Part shown: positions 1 through 6,826 of the stretch, piece by piece
Numbering within the stretch: the first letter of the stretch is position 1
Layout of the letters: each line of letters starts with the position of its first letter
DNA from: an uncultured Pseudomonadota bacterium
GTDB taxonomy: Bacteria; Myxococcota_A; Polyangia; HGW-17
DNA length: 18,954 nucleotides
NCBI GenBank assembly: GCA_938004375.1
Contig: CALKWH010000463.1
Location: 1-18,954 of the forward strand
Reading direction: 5' to 3'
Program-made: the position numbers and the translations under genes
Notes under the pieces: generated by a model
What the model was told of the DNA's origin: nothing
What the model saw: the letters and a program-made list of their open reading frames with translations, nothing else
Databases searched by the model: none

Positions 1-45
1 GATCGTATTCGGTGACTGGAGTTCAGACGTGTGCTCTTCCGATCT
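1..45. other. Illumina TruSeq adapter (non-genomic)
   Basis: Positions 12-45 match the standard TruSeq read-2 adapter, from GTGACTGGAGTTC through GCTCTTCCGATCT. The preceding 11 bases fit GAT (the end of the P7 primer) plus an 8-base index, CGTATTCG. When translated, this stretch gives the peptide MTGVQTCALPI, a familiar artefact at the start of proteins predicted from untrimmed assemblies. The bases are not part of the organism and should be trimmed. The index reading is inference; the adapter match is direct. Confidence 0.97.
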
Positions 46-908
46 GCCAGCTCGGCCTGGGGACCATCGTGGACCAGTCCACCCCGACCGCCGTCCCCGG
101 GCTCGCGAACGTGAACAAGATCACCGCCGGGGAGCGCCACACCTGCGCGGTCCTGACCGACGGCTCCATGCGGTGCTGGGGATACAACGGCAACGGGCGT
201 CTGGGCGACAACACCGCCACCGACCGTACCTCGCCGGTGGCCGTGTCCGGCCTGGGCGGCGTGAGGGACGCCTCCTGCGGCGCCAACCACACCTGCGCGG
301 TCACCACCGCGGGCCACGCCTTTTGCTGGGGCCAGAACACCTACGGCCAGCTGGGCAACGGTACCACGACCGAGTCCCGCGTGCCGGTGCGCGCCGGCAC
401 GTTCGATCTGGCCGACAGGATCGTGGCGGGCTACCAGCATACATGCGCGCATATCTACAACACCTACAACGCCGCGGGCGGCACCGCGCGCTGCTGGGGC
501 AGCAACGGTTACGGCCAGCTGGGCGACGGCTTGCTCGACCACGGCGCGATCTGCGGCCCCTCGGACTGTGCCCGCAGCCCGGTGGTAATCACGGGGTTCT
601 CCGGGAACATCGCCGAGCTCTCGGTCTCCCCGCTCTCCACCTGTCTGCGTACCGATTTAGGTGCCCTCTGGTGCTGGGGCATGAACGACTACGGCCAGGT
701 GGGCGACGGATCCTTCACCACCCGCACCTCGCCGGTGGAGCTCACGTTCCCCGCCATCGCGAGGGTCTGGCCCACCCAGGGCACCCACTTGTGCGTCACC
801 CGCGACGACTCCCCCGACGTCTTCTGCTGGGGCTGGAATGAAAACGGCCAGGTGGGCGACGGCACGGTCGAGAACCGCAACGCCCCCACGCCGGTCGTCC
901 GTCCCTGA
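46..908 (+). CDS. RCC1-repeat beta-propeller protein, 5'-truncated
   Basis: Partial gene of about 287 codons; its true start lies to the left of the contig end, because the only upstream ATG is inside the adapter. Five repeats are visible, each built as HTCAV...G...CWG.N..G(Q/R)(L/V)GDG, with CWG cores reading RCWGYNGNGRLGD, FCWGQNTYGQLGN, RCWGSNGYGQLGD, WCWGMNDYGQVGD and FCWGWNENGQVGD. A partial repeat (QLGLGT) precedes them. This is the bacterial RCC1/BLIP-II-like pattern, whose members form six- or seven-bladed propellers and are usually secreted or surface-exposed. The paired Cys in each blade (HTCA and CWG) fits an extracytoplasmic location. The third repeat carries a longer Cys-containing loop (GAICGPSDCARS). 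Partner and function are unknown. The gene ends convergently against the mog remnant. Confidence 0.88.
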
Positions 909-934
909 CCGGCGTTAACCGTGGGATTCGCCGG
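909..934 (+). terminator. Weak stem-loop after RCC1 gene
   Basis: Arms CCGGCG (909-914) and CGCCGG (929-934) form a 6-bp GC stem around a 14-base loop, starting right after the RCC1 stop codon. There is no T-tract, so intrinsic termination is not shown; the position is the main argument. The stop codon of the mog remnant falls in the loop. Confidence 0.2.
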
Positions 935-1094
935 CGGCCATCCGGATTCCATGTCTAAGCAGGGGGACGAGGTCCGTCTCGAAGGTCGCGGCGGGCTCTG
1001 TGGCGGCGAGGACTTCGACGATGGCGGGTCCGGAGCGATCCGCGTATTCCCCTCGGGCGGCGCGGTCCGAGACGGTGATGACGACGATTTTCAT
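915..1094 (-). pseudogene. mog: mog/moaB-like molybdopterin adenylyltransferase, truncated 5' remnant
   Basis: A 59-codon reading frame starts 19 bp after the moeA stop, with GAGGA placed 4 bases before its ATG. Residues 1-44 (MKIVVITVSDRAARGEYAD, then SGPAIVEVLA...ETDLVP) read like the N-terminus of MogA/MoaB, which adenylates molybdopterin before MoeA inserts molybdate. The usual DRxxxGxYxDxSGPA segment and the following ETxLVP strand are present. After about position 963 the similarity stops: the frame continues with 15 unrelated residues to a TAA, and the family's TTGGTG nucleotide-binding motif is absent in every frame checked by eye. Normal length is about 160-195 residues. The product is therefore probably non-functional, unless the break is an assembly chimera. 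It would have been translated together with moeA. Confidence 0.72.
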
Positions 1095-1113
1095 GGGATC
1101 CTCGTTTCGCGTC

Positions 1114-2370
1114 TCAAACCCGGTGCCGGATCAGCAGCGCGCGGACCGGCTGGCCCTCGGAGACGAAGTCCTGGCCCGCTTCCAGGCGGATCAGGGCGTC
1201 GGCGGTGGCCAGCACGTTGACCATGGAGCTGCCGGTGTAGGGCAGGGGATCGACCACGCACTCGGGCCAGCGGACTCCTGCGGGCAGATAGGCGACGGTG
1301 TCGGCGCCCTTGCGGCGCACGTCCCGGGCCAGGGTGAGCTCCACCGTGGGCGGCGTGGTGGGGATCCCGGCGCGGACCATCAGATAAGGCGCGACGAAGA
1401 GCTCGGCCGCCAGGAACGTGGACACCGGATTCCCGGGGAGACCGAACAACGCCCGGTCCTCGCGCACGCCGAAGAACAGGGGTTTCCCCGGGCGCATGCG
1501 GAGCCGGTGGAACACGCCGGTCACCCCGAGCCGTCCGGCCACCTCCGGGACGTGGTCGAAGTCCCCCGCCGAGACGCCCCCGGTGAGCACGACGATCTCA
1601 TGGCGCTCCAGGGCCTCGCCCACGGCGGTCACCAGGCGCTCCACGTCATCGGGCACGATGCCCAGGCGCGCGGGGCGGGCGGCGGCCAGGCGCAGGCGGG
1701 CGGCCAGCAGCGGGGCGTTGGAGTCGAAGATGCCGGCCTTCCCCAGGGCTTTCTCGACCACCTCTTCGGCCAGGGGATCCTGGGTGCGCGCCACCGGCTC
1801 CCGCAGCTCGCCGCCCGTGGACAGCAGCGCCACCGAGGGCCGTCGCGAGACGTCCACACGGTCGTAGCCCGAGGCCGCCAGGATCCCCAGATCCTGCGCC
1901 ATCAGCAGGCGCGGGGTCACCAGCGGGTCTCCCAGGCCGATGTTCTCGCCGCGGCGGATGACGTTGCTCGTGGGCTCGCGCTCCCGGAAGCGTACGCGGC
2001 CGCCCTCGAGGGTCGTCCACTCGAGGCGCCACACGGCCTCGGTCTCGGGGGGAACCGGGGCCCCGGTCATGATGCGCACGGCCTGGCCGGGCAACAACGG
2101 TCGCGGGCGGTGGGCGCCGGCGGCGACGGTGGCGTCGACCACGACGTAGGGCGCGGCCGTCCGCGAGACCACGCCGGCGGGGCGCCGGAACGCGTAGCCG
2201 TCCATGGCCGCCTTGTCGAACGGCGGCTGATCGACCAGCGAACTGACGGTGAAGGGGAGCGCCCGACCCATGGCCTCCTCGAGGGGGACCGTCTCGGTGG
2301 GGAGCGTGAAGCTGCGGGCGTGGTCGAGGATCAGGTTCAGGGCGTCGTCTGGATGGATGTCGTGTTCCAC
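1114..2370 (-). CDS. moeA: Molybdopterin molybdenumtransferase MoeA
   Basis: 418 residues, normal for the family. MoeA inserts molybdate into adenylylated molybdopterin in the cytoplasm, the last common step of molybdenum-cofactor synthesis. Motifs in order: PPFDKAAMDGYA (49-60), TGAPVP (102-107), GENI (141-144), STGGEL (184-189), SNAPLL (217-222), TGGVSAGDFDHV (263-274), MRPGKPLFFG (292-301), LPGNPVS (311-317), and a C-terminal GSSMVNVLATADALI segment typical of domain IV. The start is GTG at 2370, chosen because GGAGG lies 6 bases upstream (2377-2381) and MEHDIHPDDALNLIL is a normal MoeA N-terminus. It is followed after 19 bp by the truncated mog, so the two formed a small cofactor operon. 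Divergent from the lipoprotein gene at 2499. Confidence 0.96.
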   Translation of the reverse strand: MEHDIHPDDALNLILDHARSFTLPTETVPLEEAMGRALPFTVSSLVDQPPFDKAAMDGYAFRRPAGVVSRTAAPYVVVDATVAAGAHRPRPLLPGQAVRIMTGAPVPPETEAVWRLEWTTLEGGRVRFREREPTSNVIRRGENIGLGDPLVTPRLLMAQDLGILAASGYDRVDVSRRPSVALLSTGGELREPVARTQDPLAEEVVEKALGKAGIFDSNAPLLAARLRLAAARPARLGIVPDDVERLVTAVGEALERHEIVVLTGGVSAGDFDHVPEVAGRLGVTGVFHRLRMRPGKPLFFGVREDRALFGLPGNPVSTFLAAELFVAPYLMVRAGIPTTPPTVELTLARDVRRKGADTVAYLPAGVRWPECVVDPLPYTGSSMVNVLATADALIRLEAGQDFVSEGQPVRALLIRHRV

Positions 2371-2407
2371 GCGGGGCCTCCGGCCGCCTCGACGGAGACG
2401 GGATCCG

Positions 2408-2437
2408 ACGCTAGCACACGCGCCCGTGGCGTGTAAA
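2408..2437 (-). promoter_or_regulatory. Candidate sigma70-type promoter of moeA with inverted repeat
   Basis: On the minus strand, TTTACA (2432-2437, 5/6 to the -35 consensus) is followed after 18 bp by TAGCGT (2408-2413, 3/6), which has a TGC extension just before it. Transcription would begin about 30 bases upstream of the moeA GTG. An inverted repeat, ACACGC (2416-2421) and GCGTGT (2429-2434), fills the spacer and overlaps the -35 box, which is where an operator could sit. Assigned by eye only. Confidence 0.3.
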
Positions 2438-2498
2438 GGCCGGTTGACTTTTTCACGGAGCCGGTCACACTTCTATTGTATCCAACCGGAGGTTCGTC

Positions 2499-3644
2499 AT
2501 GAGATTACGCAACTATCTTCTGCTCCCTGTCCTGCTCGTGGCGCTCGTCGCCTGCGACGACGCCGACAACTCCACGAACAACAGCAACAACGTCAACAAT
2601 GTCAACAACGTCAACAATGTCAACAATGTCAACAACGTCAACAACACCAACAACGTCACGGAGTGCGAGGGGGACCTCGACTGCCCCGTGACCCACTACT
2701 GCGACGCCTGCGCCACCGCGTCCTGCGACGGCTGCACCGACTGCGTCCCCGGGTGCCTGCCCCACGGCTGCCCCACCGAGGCCGAGCCCGCCTGCAACGC
2801 CCTGCGTCCCGAGTGCGGCGAGGGCGGCGTCGCCGTGGTGGACGGTCTCTGCTGGTCCTGCGTGGAGCTGGTCACCTGCGAGCCCGTGCGGGACGACTCC
2901 TGCGACGACGGCACCGAAGTGCTCTGCGACATGGCCGAGCCGCAATGCGAAGAGGGGGAGATTCTGGCGATCCAGGATGGCTGCTGGGCGTGCGTGAACC
3001 CCGCCACCTGCCTGCCCTGGGGCGTGGCCGAGTGCTTCAGCGACCTGGTGTGTGCCGCGAATGAATATTGCGACCCCTGGGGATCGGCGGCGTGCCCGAT
3101 CTGCGCCCAGGCCATCCCCGCGTGCAGCCTGAATCCCTGCGACACCGGCCACCAGCTCGCCTGCTACGCCATCCGCCCGGACTGCGGCCCCGGCAACGCC
3201 GCCGTGGTGGGCGAGGACGGCTGCTGGGAGTGCCGCGACCTCGATACCTGCGAACCCGTCCTCGAGGACGAGCACTGCCACGACGGCACCGAGGCCACCT
3301 GCCTGACCTTCGCCGAGATCGTGTGCGAGGAGTGGGAGCTCCTGGCCGTCCAGGACGAGTGCGGCGTCTGCGTGAACCCCGCCACCTGCCTGCCCTGGGG
3401 CACCCGCGGCTGCGAGGGCGACTACGCCTGCGGCGTGGGAGAGCGCTGCGAGACCTGCGCGTCCTCGTCCTGCCCCGACTGCGACGACTGCGTCGGCGCC
3501 TGCATCCCCCACGGCTGCCCGTCGGAGCTCGAGGCCCTGTGCAACATGATCCGCCCGGACTGCGGCCCCGACGCCGTCTCCGTGGTCATGGGCGAGTGCT
3601 GGGTCTGCGTCGATCCCGCCACCTGCGATCCCGTGACGAAGTAG
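2499..3644 (+). CDS. Cysteine-rich modular lipoprotein with Asn-rich linker
   Basis: 381 residues. Start ATG at 2499 with GGAGG 6 bases upstream (2488-2492). A signal peptide MRLRNYLLLPVLLVALVAC ends in a lipobox with Cys19 as the lipidation site, so the protein is probably anchored in a membrane, perhaps the outer one. Residues 27-53 are nine Asn-Asn-X triplets, a flexible spacer. Residues 55-381 hold 52 Cys in an alternating X-Y-X-Y-X pattern. X modules have a Cys-dense head, then a segment like CNMIRPDCG, a CW.C pair and TC(E/D)PV. Y modules read CxDGTE..C...C, then LA(I/V)QD.C, and end CVNPATCLPWG. The middle X module has 12 Cys rather than 14. No family of known function is recognised; a disulfide-rich surface stalk or adhesin is inferred. 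Its stop is 6 bp from that of the convergent gene. Confidence 0.87.
   Translation: MRLRNYLLLPVLLVALVACDDADNSTNNSNNVNNVNNVNNVNNVNNVNNTNNVTECEGDLDCPVTHYCDACATASCDGCTDCVPGCLPHGCPTEAEPACNALRPECGEGGVAVVDGLCWSCVELVTCEPVRDDSCDDGTEVLCDMAEPQCEEGEILAIQDGCWACVNPATCLPWGVAECFSDLVCAANEYCDPWGSAACPICAQAIPACSLNPCDTGHQLACYAIRPDCGPGNAAVVGEDGCWECRDLDTCEPVLEDEHCHDGTEATCLTFAEIVCEEWELLAVQDECGVCVNPATCLPWGTRGCEGDYACGVGERCETCASSSCPDCDDCVGACIPHGCPSELEALCNMIRPDCGPDAVSVVMGECWVCVDPATCDPVTK
2577..2657 (+). repeat. 9-bp tandem repeat encoding Asn-Asn-Val linker
   Basis: Nine tandem units of the type AACAAYGTC encode NNS, six NNV, NNT and NNV. The units differ only at synonymous AAC/AAT positions and at the third codon of the two variant units (AGC, ACC). 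The block separates the lipobox from the Cys-rich modules. Any gain or loss of a unit stays in frame, so it could change tether length without breaking the gene. Confidence 0.93.
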
Positions 3645-3650
3645 CCGTCG

Positions 3651-5660
3651 TCACATTTGGGGGAAGGTCTTCACGATCCCGTCCTGACCGCCTGAGACCC
3701 CCGTCATCCCCACCAGGAACACGAGCCCCAGGGAATCCACCGCCAGGCCGTGGATCCAATCCGCCTCGGCGGTCCCCCACATGCGATCCCACACGGCGGC
3801 GCCGGTGGCGTCGCGCCTGCTCAGGAAGCCGTCGGTCACACCGCCTTGGAACGGCACGCCCCCGACCAGGCTGGCGCCGGTGTATCCGGCGACATAGAAG
3901 TTGCCCGCGGCGTCCTGGGCCACGTCCTGGGCGGAGTCGTCCTGGTTGGTCCCCCACTGGCGGGCCCACAGGAGCGCGCCGGTCCGGTCGAACTTGACGA
4001 GGACCACGTCCGAGCCGCCCAGGTGCGCCTGTCCCCCGACGGGGCCCCGGGCGCTCCCCACGACGGTGACGTCCCCCATGGCGTCGACCAGCGCCCGGGT
4101 GCCGAGGTCGCCCTGGGCCGAGCCCAACAGGCGCGTCCAGACGCGGGACGCGTTGACGTTGAACGCGGAGAGAAACAGGTCGGAGTCCCCGAGGTGGGTC
4201 TGTCCGTCGATGGGCCCGCGGATGAAGCCGGTGACGAAGATGTCTCCCAGGTGGTTGACCACCACGTCCCGGGCGTTGTCGTAGCCGTCGCTGCCCCAGA
4301 TTTGCGTGGACCAGTGGGAGCCGTCGGCGTTCAGGCGCGTGATGAAGGCGTCCCCGCCCCCCACCGCGGTCTGGCCGTTCATGTTCCCGTAGGTGGTGCC
4401 CACGACGTGGATGAAGCCGGATGCGGGTACGTGGATGGCGGCGACCTCGTCTTGCGCCGGGCTCCCCCACTGGCGGGTCCAGAGTCGATTCCCGTCGGCG
4501 TCGAACTTCGACACGAACACGTCCATGTCCCCCGCGTGGGCCTCGCCGTCGACGGAGCCCTGGGTCGAACCCGCGACGAAGATGGCGCCGTCGGCGGCGA
4601 GGAAGACGTCCCGGGCGACGTCCGAGGAGGGCGACCCCCAGACCCGCGTCCACCGGCGTTGGCCGTCGGGGCCGAACTTGATCAGGAACGCGTCGGTGCC
4701 GCCGATCTGTGCCTGCCCGTGCATAGGGGCGTAGTTCCGTCCCACCACGTAGACGTTCCCCTGGGCGTCGGCGGCCACGCCGTAGGTGTTGACGATGCTC
4801 GCGTCGCCGTCGACGTTCCACGCCAAAAGGTCGGTGCAGGAGCCGGGCAGGGGGAGGCACTGGTCCGAGCACGCGGGCACGCCGAAGAACAGGTCGAACT
4901 CCCGGCAGGCGGTCTGCGCGGGATCGTCCCCGTCGCAGCGCTCCCCGAAGGTGGTCTGGGCGACGCCGTCACCGCAACGGCCCGCGGCCGCGCAGTCGTC
5001 GAGGACGAACAGGCAGCCGTCGGTGCAGCCGAGGGTGCCCCCGTGGTACCCGAGGGTCTGGCACGTCTCCTGGTTCAGGTCCGCGCCCTCGCACTGCTCG
5101 CCGTAGGGAGCCTGGATCACGTTGTCCCCGCAGCGCCCGAAGCCCTCGCAGGCGGTGAGGTCGTGGCGGCAGTCGGCGCCGCAGGCGAGGACGCCCCCGT
5201 GATAGCCCAGGCCCAGGCAGGTTGCGCCGGCCAGGTCGTCGGGCTCACACTGCTCGAACGGCTCGGTGATCTCCCCGTCGCCACACACCGCCTGGCTCTC
5301 GCAGCCGGAGAGGTCGAAGTGGCAGTCCTCGGCGCACAGCAGGGTGCCCCCGCCCAGCCCGAGGGTCTCGCAGCTTTGGCCGCCGAGGTGCGTCCCCTCG
5401 CACTGCTCGTATTCGCCCTGGAGCTCGCCGTCGCCGCAGCGGAAGGCGCACACCGACAGGTCCAAGGAGCAGTCGTCGCGGCAGGCGAGGGTCCCGTTCT
5501 GCGCGTGGTACCCCAGCTCCTGACAGCTCTGGGCAACCCGCTCGGCGCCGTCGCACTGTTCGTTCGCGTCGAGATAGCCGTCCCCGCAGGTGTCCAGGCT
5601 CTTGACCTTGGTGTCGCAGGACGAGACCAGCAGGAGGATGACCAGCAGAGCCCTTTTCAT
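3651..5660 (-). CDS. Lipoprotein with five CGDG Cys-rich repeats and a seven-bladed SBBP beta-propeller
   Basis: 669 residues. ATG at 5660 with GAGGTG 4 bases upstream. Signal peptide MKRALLVILLLVSSC with lipobox Cys15. Residues 25-275 are five tandem modules of 47-52 residues, each CGDG...EQC(D/E)G...C..LGYHGGTL.C...C..DL..C, the pattern of the myxobacterial cysteine-rich repeat (TIGR02232-like). Residues 276-669 are seven SBBP-type propeller repeats of about 56 residues, for example DAQGNVYVVG..., G.DAFL.KF...G...W.R.WG; DxA begins most blades, and the seventh blade is shorter. The layout suggests a lipid-anchored, disulfide-braced stalk carrying a propeller head at the cell surface. Binding partner unknown. 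Convergent with the preceding lipoprotein gene and divergent from sfsA. Confidence 0.9.
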   Translation of the reverse strand: MKRALLVILLLVSSCDTKVKSLDTCGDGYLDANEQCDGAERVAQSCQELGYHAQNGTLACRDDCSLDLSVCAFRCGDGELQGEYEQCEGTHLGGQSCETLGLGGGTLLCAEDCHFDLSGCESQAVCGDGEITEPFEQCEPDDLAGATCLGLGYHGGVLACGADCRHDLTACEGFGRCGDNVIQAPYGEQCEGADLNQETCQTLGYHGGTLGCTDGCLFVLDDCAAAGRCGDGVAQTTFGERCDGDDPAQTACREFDLFFGVPACSDQCLPLPGSCTDLLAWNVDGDASIVNTYGVAADAQGNVYVVGRNYAPMHGQAQIGGTDAFLIKFGPDGQRRWTRVWGSPSSDVARDVFLAADGAIFVAGSTQGSVDGEAHAGDMDVFVSKFDADGNRLWTRQWGSPAQDEVAAIHVPASGFIHVVGTTYGNMNGQTAVGGGDAFITRLNADGSHWSTQIWGSDGYDNARDVVVNHLGDIFVTGFIRGPIDGQTHLGDSDLFLSAFNVNASRVWTRLLGSAQGDLGTRALVDAMGDVTVVGSARGPVGGQAHLGGSDVVLVKFDRTGALLWARQWGTNQDDSAQDVAQDAAGNFYVAGYTGASLVGGVPFQGGVTDGFLSRRDATGAAVWDRMWGTAEADWIHGLAVDSLGLVFLVGMTGVSGGQDGIVKTFPQM
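4836..5588 (-). repeat. Five tandem CGDG cysteine-rich modules
   Basis: This DNA encodes residues 25-275 of the SBBP lipoprotein as five in-frame copies of 47-52 codons. Each begins CGDG or CGDN and contains six Cys. The fifth copy is the most divergent: it loses the LGYHGG segment (EFDLFFG instead) and passes directly into the propeller. Confidence 0.85.
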
Positions 5661-5748
5661 GATTCACCTCGTTGGAAGACCGGTCGAGGCCGGGTAGTTG
5701 GACGTCCGCGTCGCGAGGACGCGATGTCTGCATCACGCGAACGTCGCC

Positions 5749-5776
5749 ACCATACCAAGGGTTCAGAAAATGGCAA
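5749..5776 (-). promoter_or_regulatory. Candidate promoter of the SBBP lipoprotein gene
   Basis: On the minus strand, TTGCCA (5771-5776, 5/6 to TTGACA), a 16-bp spacer, and TATGGT (5749-5754, 4/6 to TATAAT). The local sequence is AT-richer than its surroundings. The leader would be about 80 bases and would include the CGCGTC/GACGCG hairpin. Assigned by eye. Confidence 0.4.
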
Positions 5777-5886
5777 GGCCCAGTTGCCCGAGGGGTCGGG
5801 CCTCACCGGTGGGGGTTGAGCGTCGTCGGCTACGCCGAGGGCGCGCCGGGCTGGGCGGGATCGACGGTGCCCCGGTGTGTTTCCAC

Positions 5887-5928
5887 GTCCGTGTTCCCTC
5901 GTCCGTGCGGCTGTCCGTGTCGTCCGTT
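5887..5928. repeat. Four short direct repeats GTCCGTG/T
   Basis: GTCCGTG occurs at 5887-5893, 5901-5907 and 5913-5919, and GTCCGTT at 5922-5928, with start-to-start spacings of 14, 12 and 9 bp. They lie between the divergent genes, upstream of the 10-bp palindrome. They could be a cluster of regulator sites or a chance pattern in GC-rich DNA. Confidence 0.4.
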
Positions 5929-5938
5929 CTCCAGACCG

Positions 5939-5961
5939 CCGGAATCGCGATGCGATTCCGG
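5939..5961. promoter_or_regulatory. 10-bp perfect inverted repeat upstream of sfsA
   Basis: Arms CCGGAATCGC (5939-5948) and GCGATTCCGG (5952-5961) flank a 3-base loop, GAT. A further direct copy, GCGATTCCG, follows at 5963-5971. No T-tract follows on either strand, so an operator, or an RNA hairpin in the sfsA leader, is likelier than an intrinsic terminator. The site ends 62 bp before the sfsA start. Confidence 0.5.
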
Positions 5962-6023
5962 GCGATTCCGCATTGCGACTGGCGCCGGGTCGTGCCATGG
6001 TCCCCGGGAAGAGGAGCGGCCCA

Positions 6024-6785
6024 ATGAACCTCGAAGTCCTCGAAGAAGGCGACCTGATCACCCGGCGGCAGCGGTTCTTCGCGGACGTGAGGCTTGGTGA
6101 CTGTAGAACTGTTACTTCGCATTGCGCCAACACCGGATCCATGCGCAGCCTGCTGCTGCCGGGGACGCGGGCGTTGATCGGACGCGCGGCGAACCCGGAG
6201 CGCAAGCTCGCCTGGGACCTGCAGTTGCTGCGGCTCCCGGCCGGGACGTTGGCGGGCGTGAACACGGCGCTGCCCAACAAGCTCGTGGCCGAGGCGCTGG
6301 CCGCCGGGCAGATCCCCGGGATCCCCAAAGGGGCGCGAGTGAAGCCCGAGGCGGTCGCCGGGCCGGGCACCCGGCTGGACTTCCGCGTGGAGCCGCCGGA
6401 TGCGCCGGCGTGCTGGATCGAGGTGAAGAACGTGACGCTGGTGGAGCCCGAGCGCCCTGGTGTCGCCATGTTCCCGGACGCGGTCTCGACGCGGGGGTTG
6501 AAGCACCTGCGAACGCTCATGGAATTGAAGGCGCGGGGAGAACGGGCGATCATTTTTTATTTACTCAACCGCACCGACGCCCTGGACTTCGCGCCCGCTG
6601 AACATCTGGATCCCGACTATGCCGCCGGCCTGGAAGAGGCGCGCGCCGCGGGTGTGGAAGTGCTCCTGGGGTTCGTGAGCATCCGACGCCGCGCCGGGCA
6701 GTGGCACGTGCGGATCCGTGAGGTAAGCGGATGGGCGCGAGGACGAGACGACGCTTGCCAAGGTCCTCTGTCTCCGCTAGTTTAA
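6024..6785 (+). CDS. sfsA: SfsA family protein (sugar fermentation stimulation / nuclease-like)
   Basis: 253 residues. The ATG at 6024 is chosen because GAGGAG (6011-6016) lies 7 bases upstream and because the protein then begins where SfsA homology begins; the frame is open further upstream without supporting signals. Family motifs: RRQRFFADVRL (14-24), NTGSM (36-40), NPERKL (57-62), GVNTALPNKLV (78-88), LDF (118-120), EVKNVTLVE (133-141), FPDAVSTRG (150-158). Asp119 and the EVK at 133-135 fit the PD-(D/E)XK-like nuclease core described for SfsA, a nucleic-acid-binding protein whose exact cellular role is unsettled. The last 25 or so residues (after REVSG) go beyond the usual end. The next gene starts 41 bp downstream on the same strand, so the two may be cotranscribed. 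Confidence 0.93.
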   Translation: MNLEVLEEGDLITRRQRFFADVRLGDCRTVTSHCANTGSMRSLLLPGTRALIGRAANPERKLAWDLQLLRLPAGTLAGVNTALPNKLVAEALAAGQIPGIPKGARVKPEAVAGPGTRLDFRVEPPDAPACWIEVKNVTLVEPERPGVAMFPDAVSTRGLKHLRTLMELKARGERAIIFYLLNRTDALDFAPAEHLDPDYAAGLEEARAAGVEVLLGFVSIRRRAGQWHVRIREVSGWARGRDDACQGPLSPLV

Positions 6786-6826
6786 GGGCGATTATCCGAC
6801 ACAATGACGTCGTGATGAGGTGCCTC

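Larger units (their letters stand above)
5661..6023. other. Divergent intergenic region with hairpins and direct repeats
   Basis: 363 bp without a convincing gene between the SBBP lipoprotein (-) and sfsA (+); frames that cross it have no ribosome binding site or recognisable protein. It holds a minus-strand promoter candidate (5749-5776), a short hairpin with arms CGCGTC (5707-5712) and GACGCG (5718-5723) in the lipoprotein leader, four GTCCGTG/T direct repeats (5887-5928), and a 10-bp perfect inverted repeat (5939-5961). No clear promoter for sfsA was found. Confidence 0.7.

Noticed and set aside
12..45. ATG at 12 as the start of the RCC1 gene
   Set aside because: It lies inside the sequencing adapter; the real start is off the contig.
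2444..2479. Promoter for the 2499 lipoprotein using TTGACT (2444) and TATTGT (2474)
   Set aside because: The spacer is 24 bp, too long, and pairing either box with a partner at 16-18 bp gives poor matches; a start from TATTGT would leave a leader of only about 13 bases.
5939..5961. Intrinsic terminator for a gene upstream of sfsA
   Set aside because: No T-tract follows on either strand and no gene ends here; both flanking genes point away.
5877..6023. Longer sfsA start at 5877
   Set aside because: The added residues do not belong to the SfsA family and would run through the hairpin and repeats; the ATG at 6024 has a good GAGGAG.
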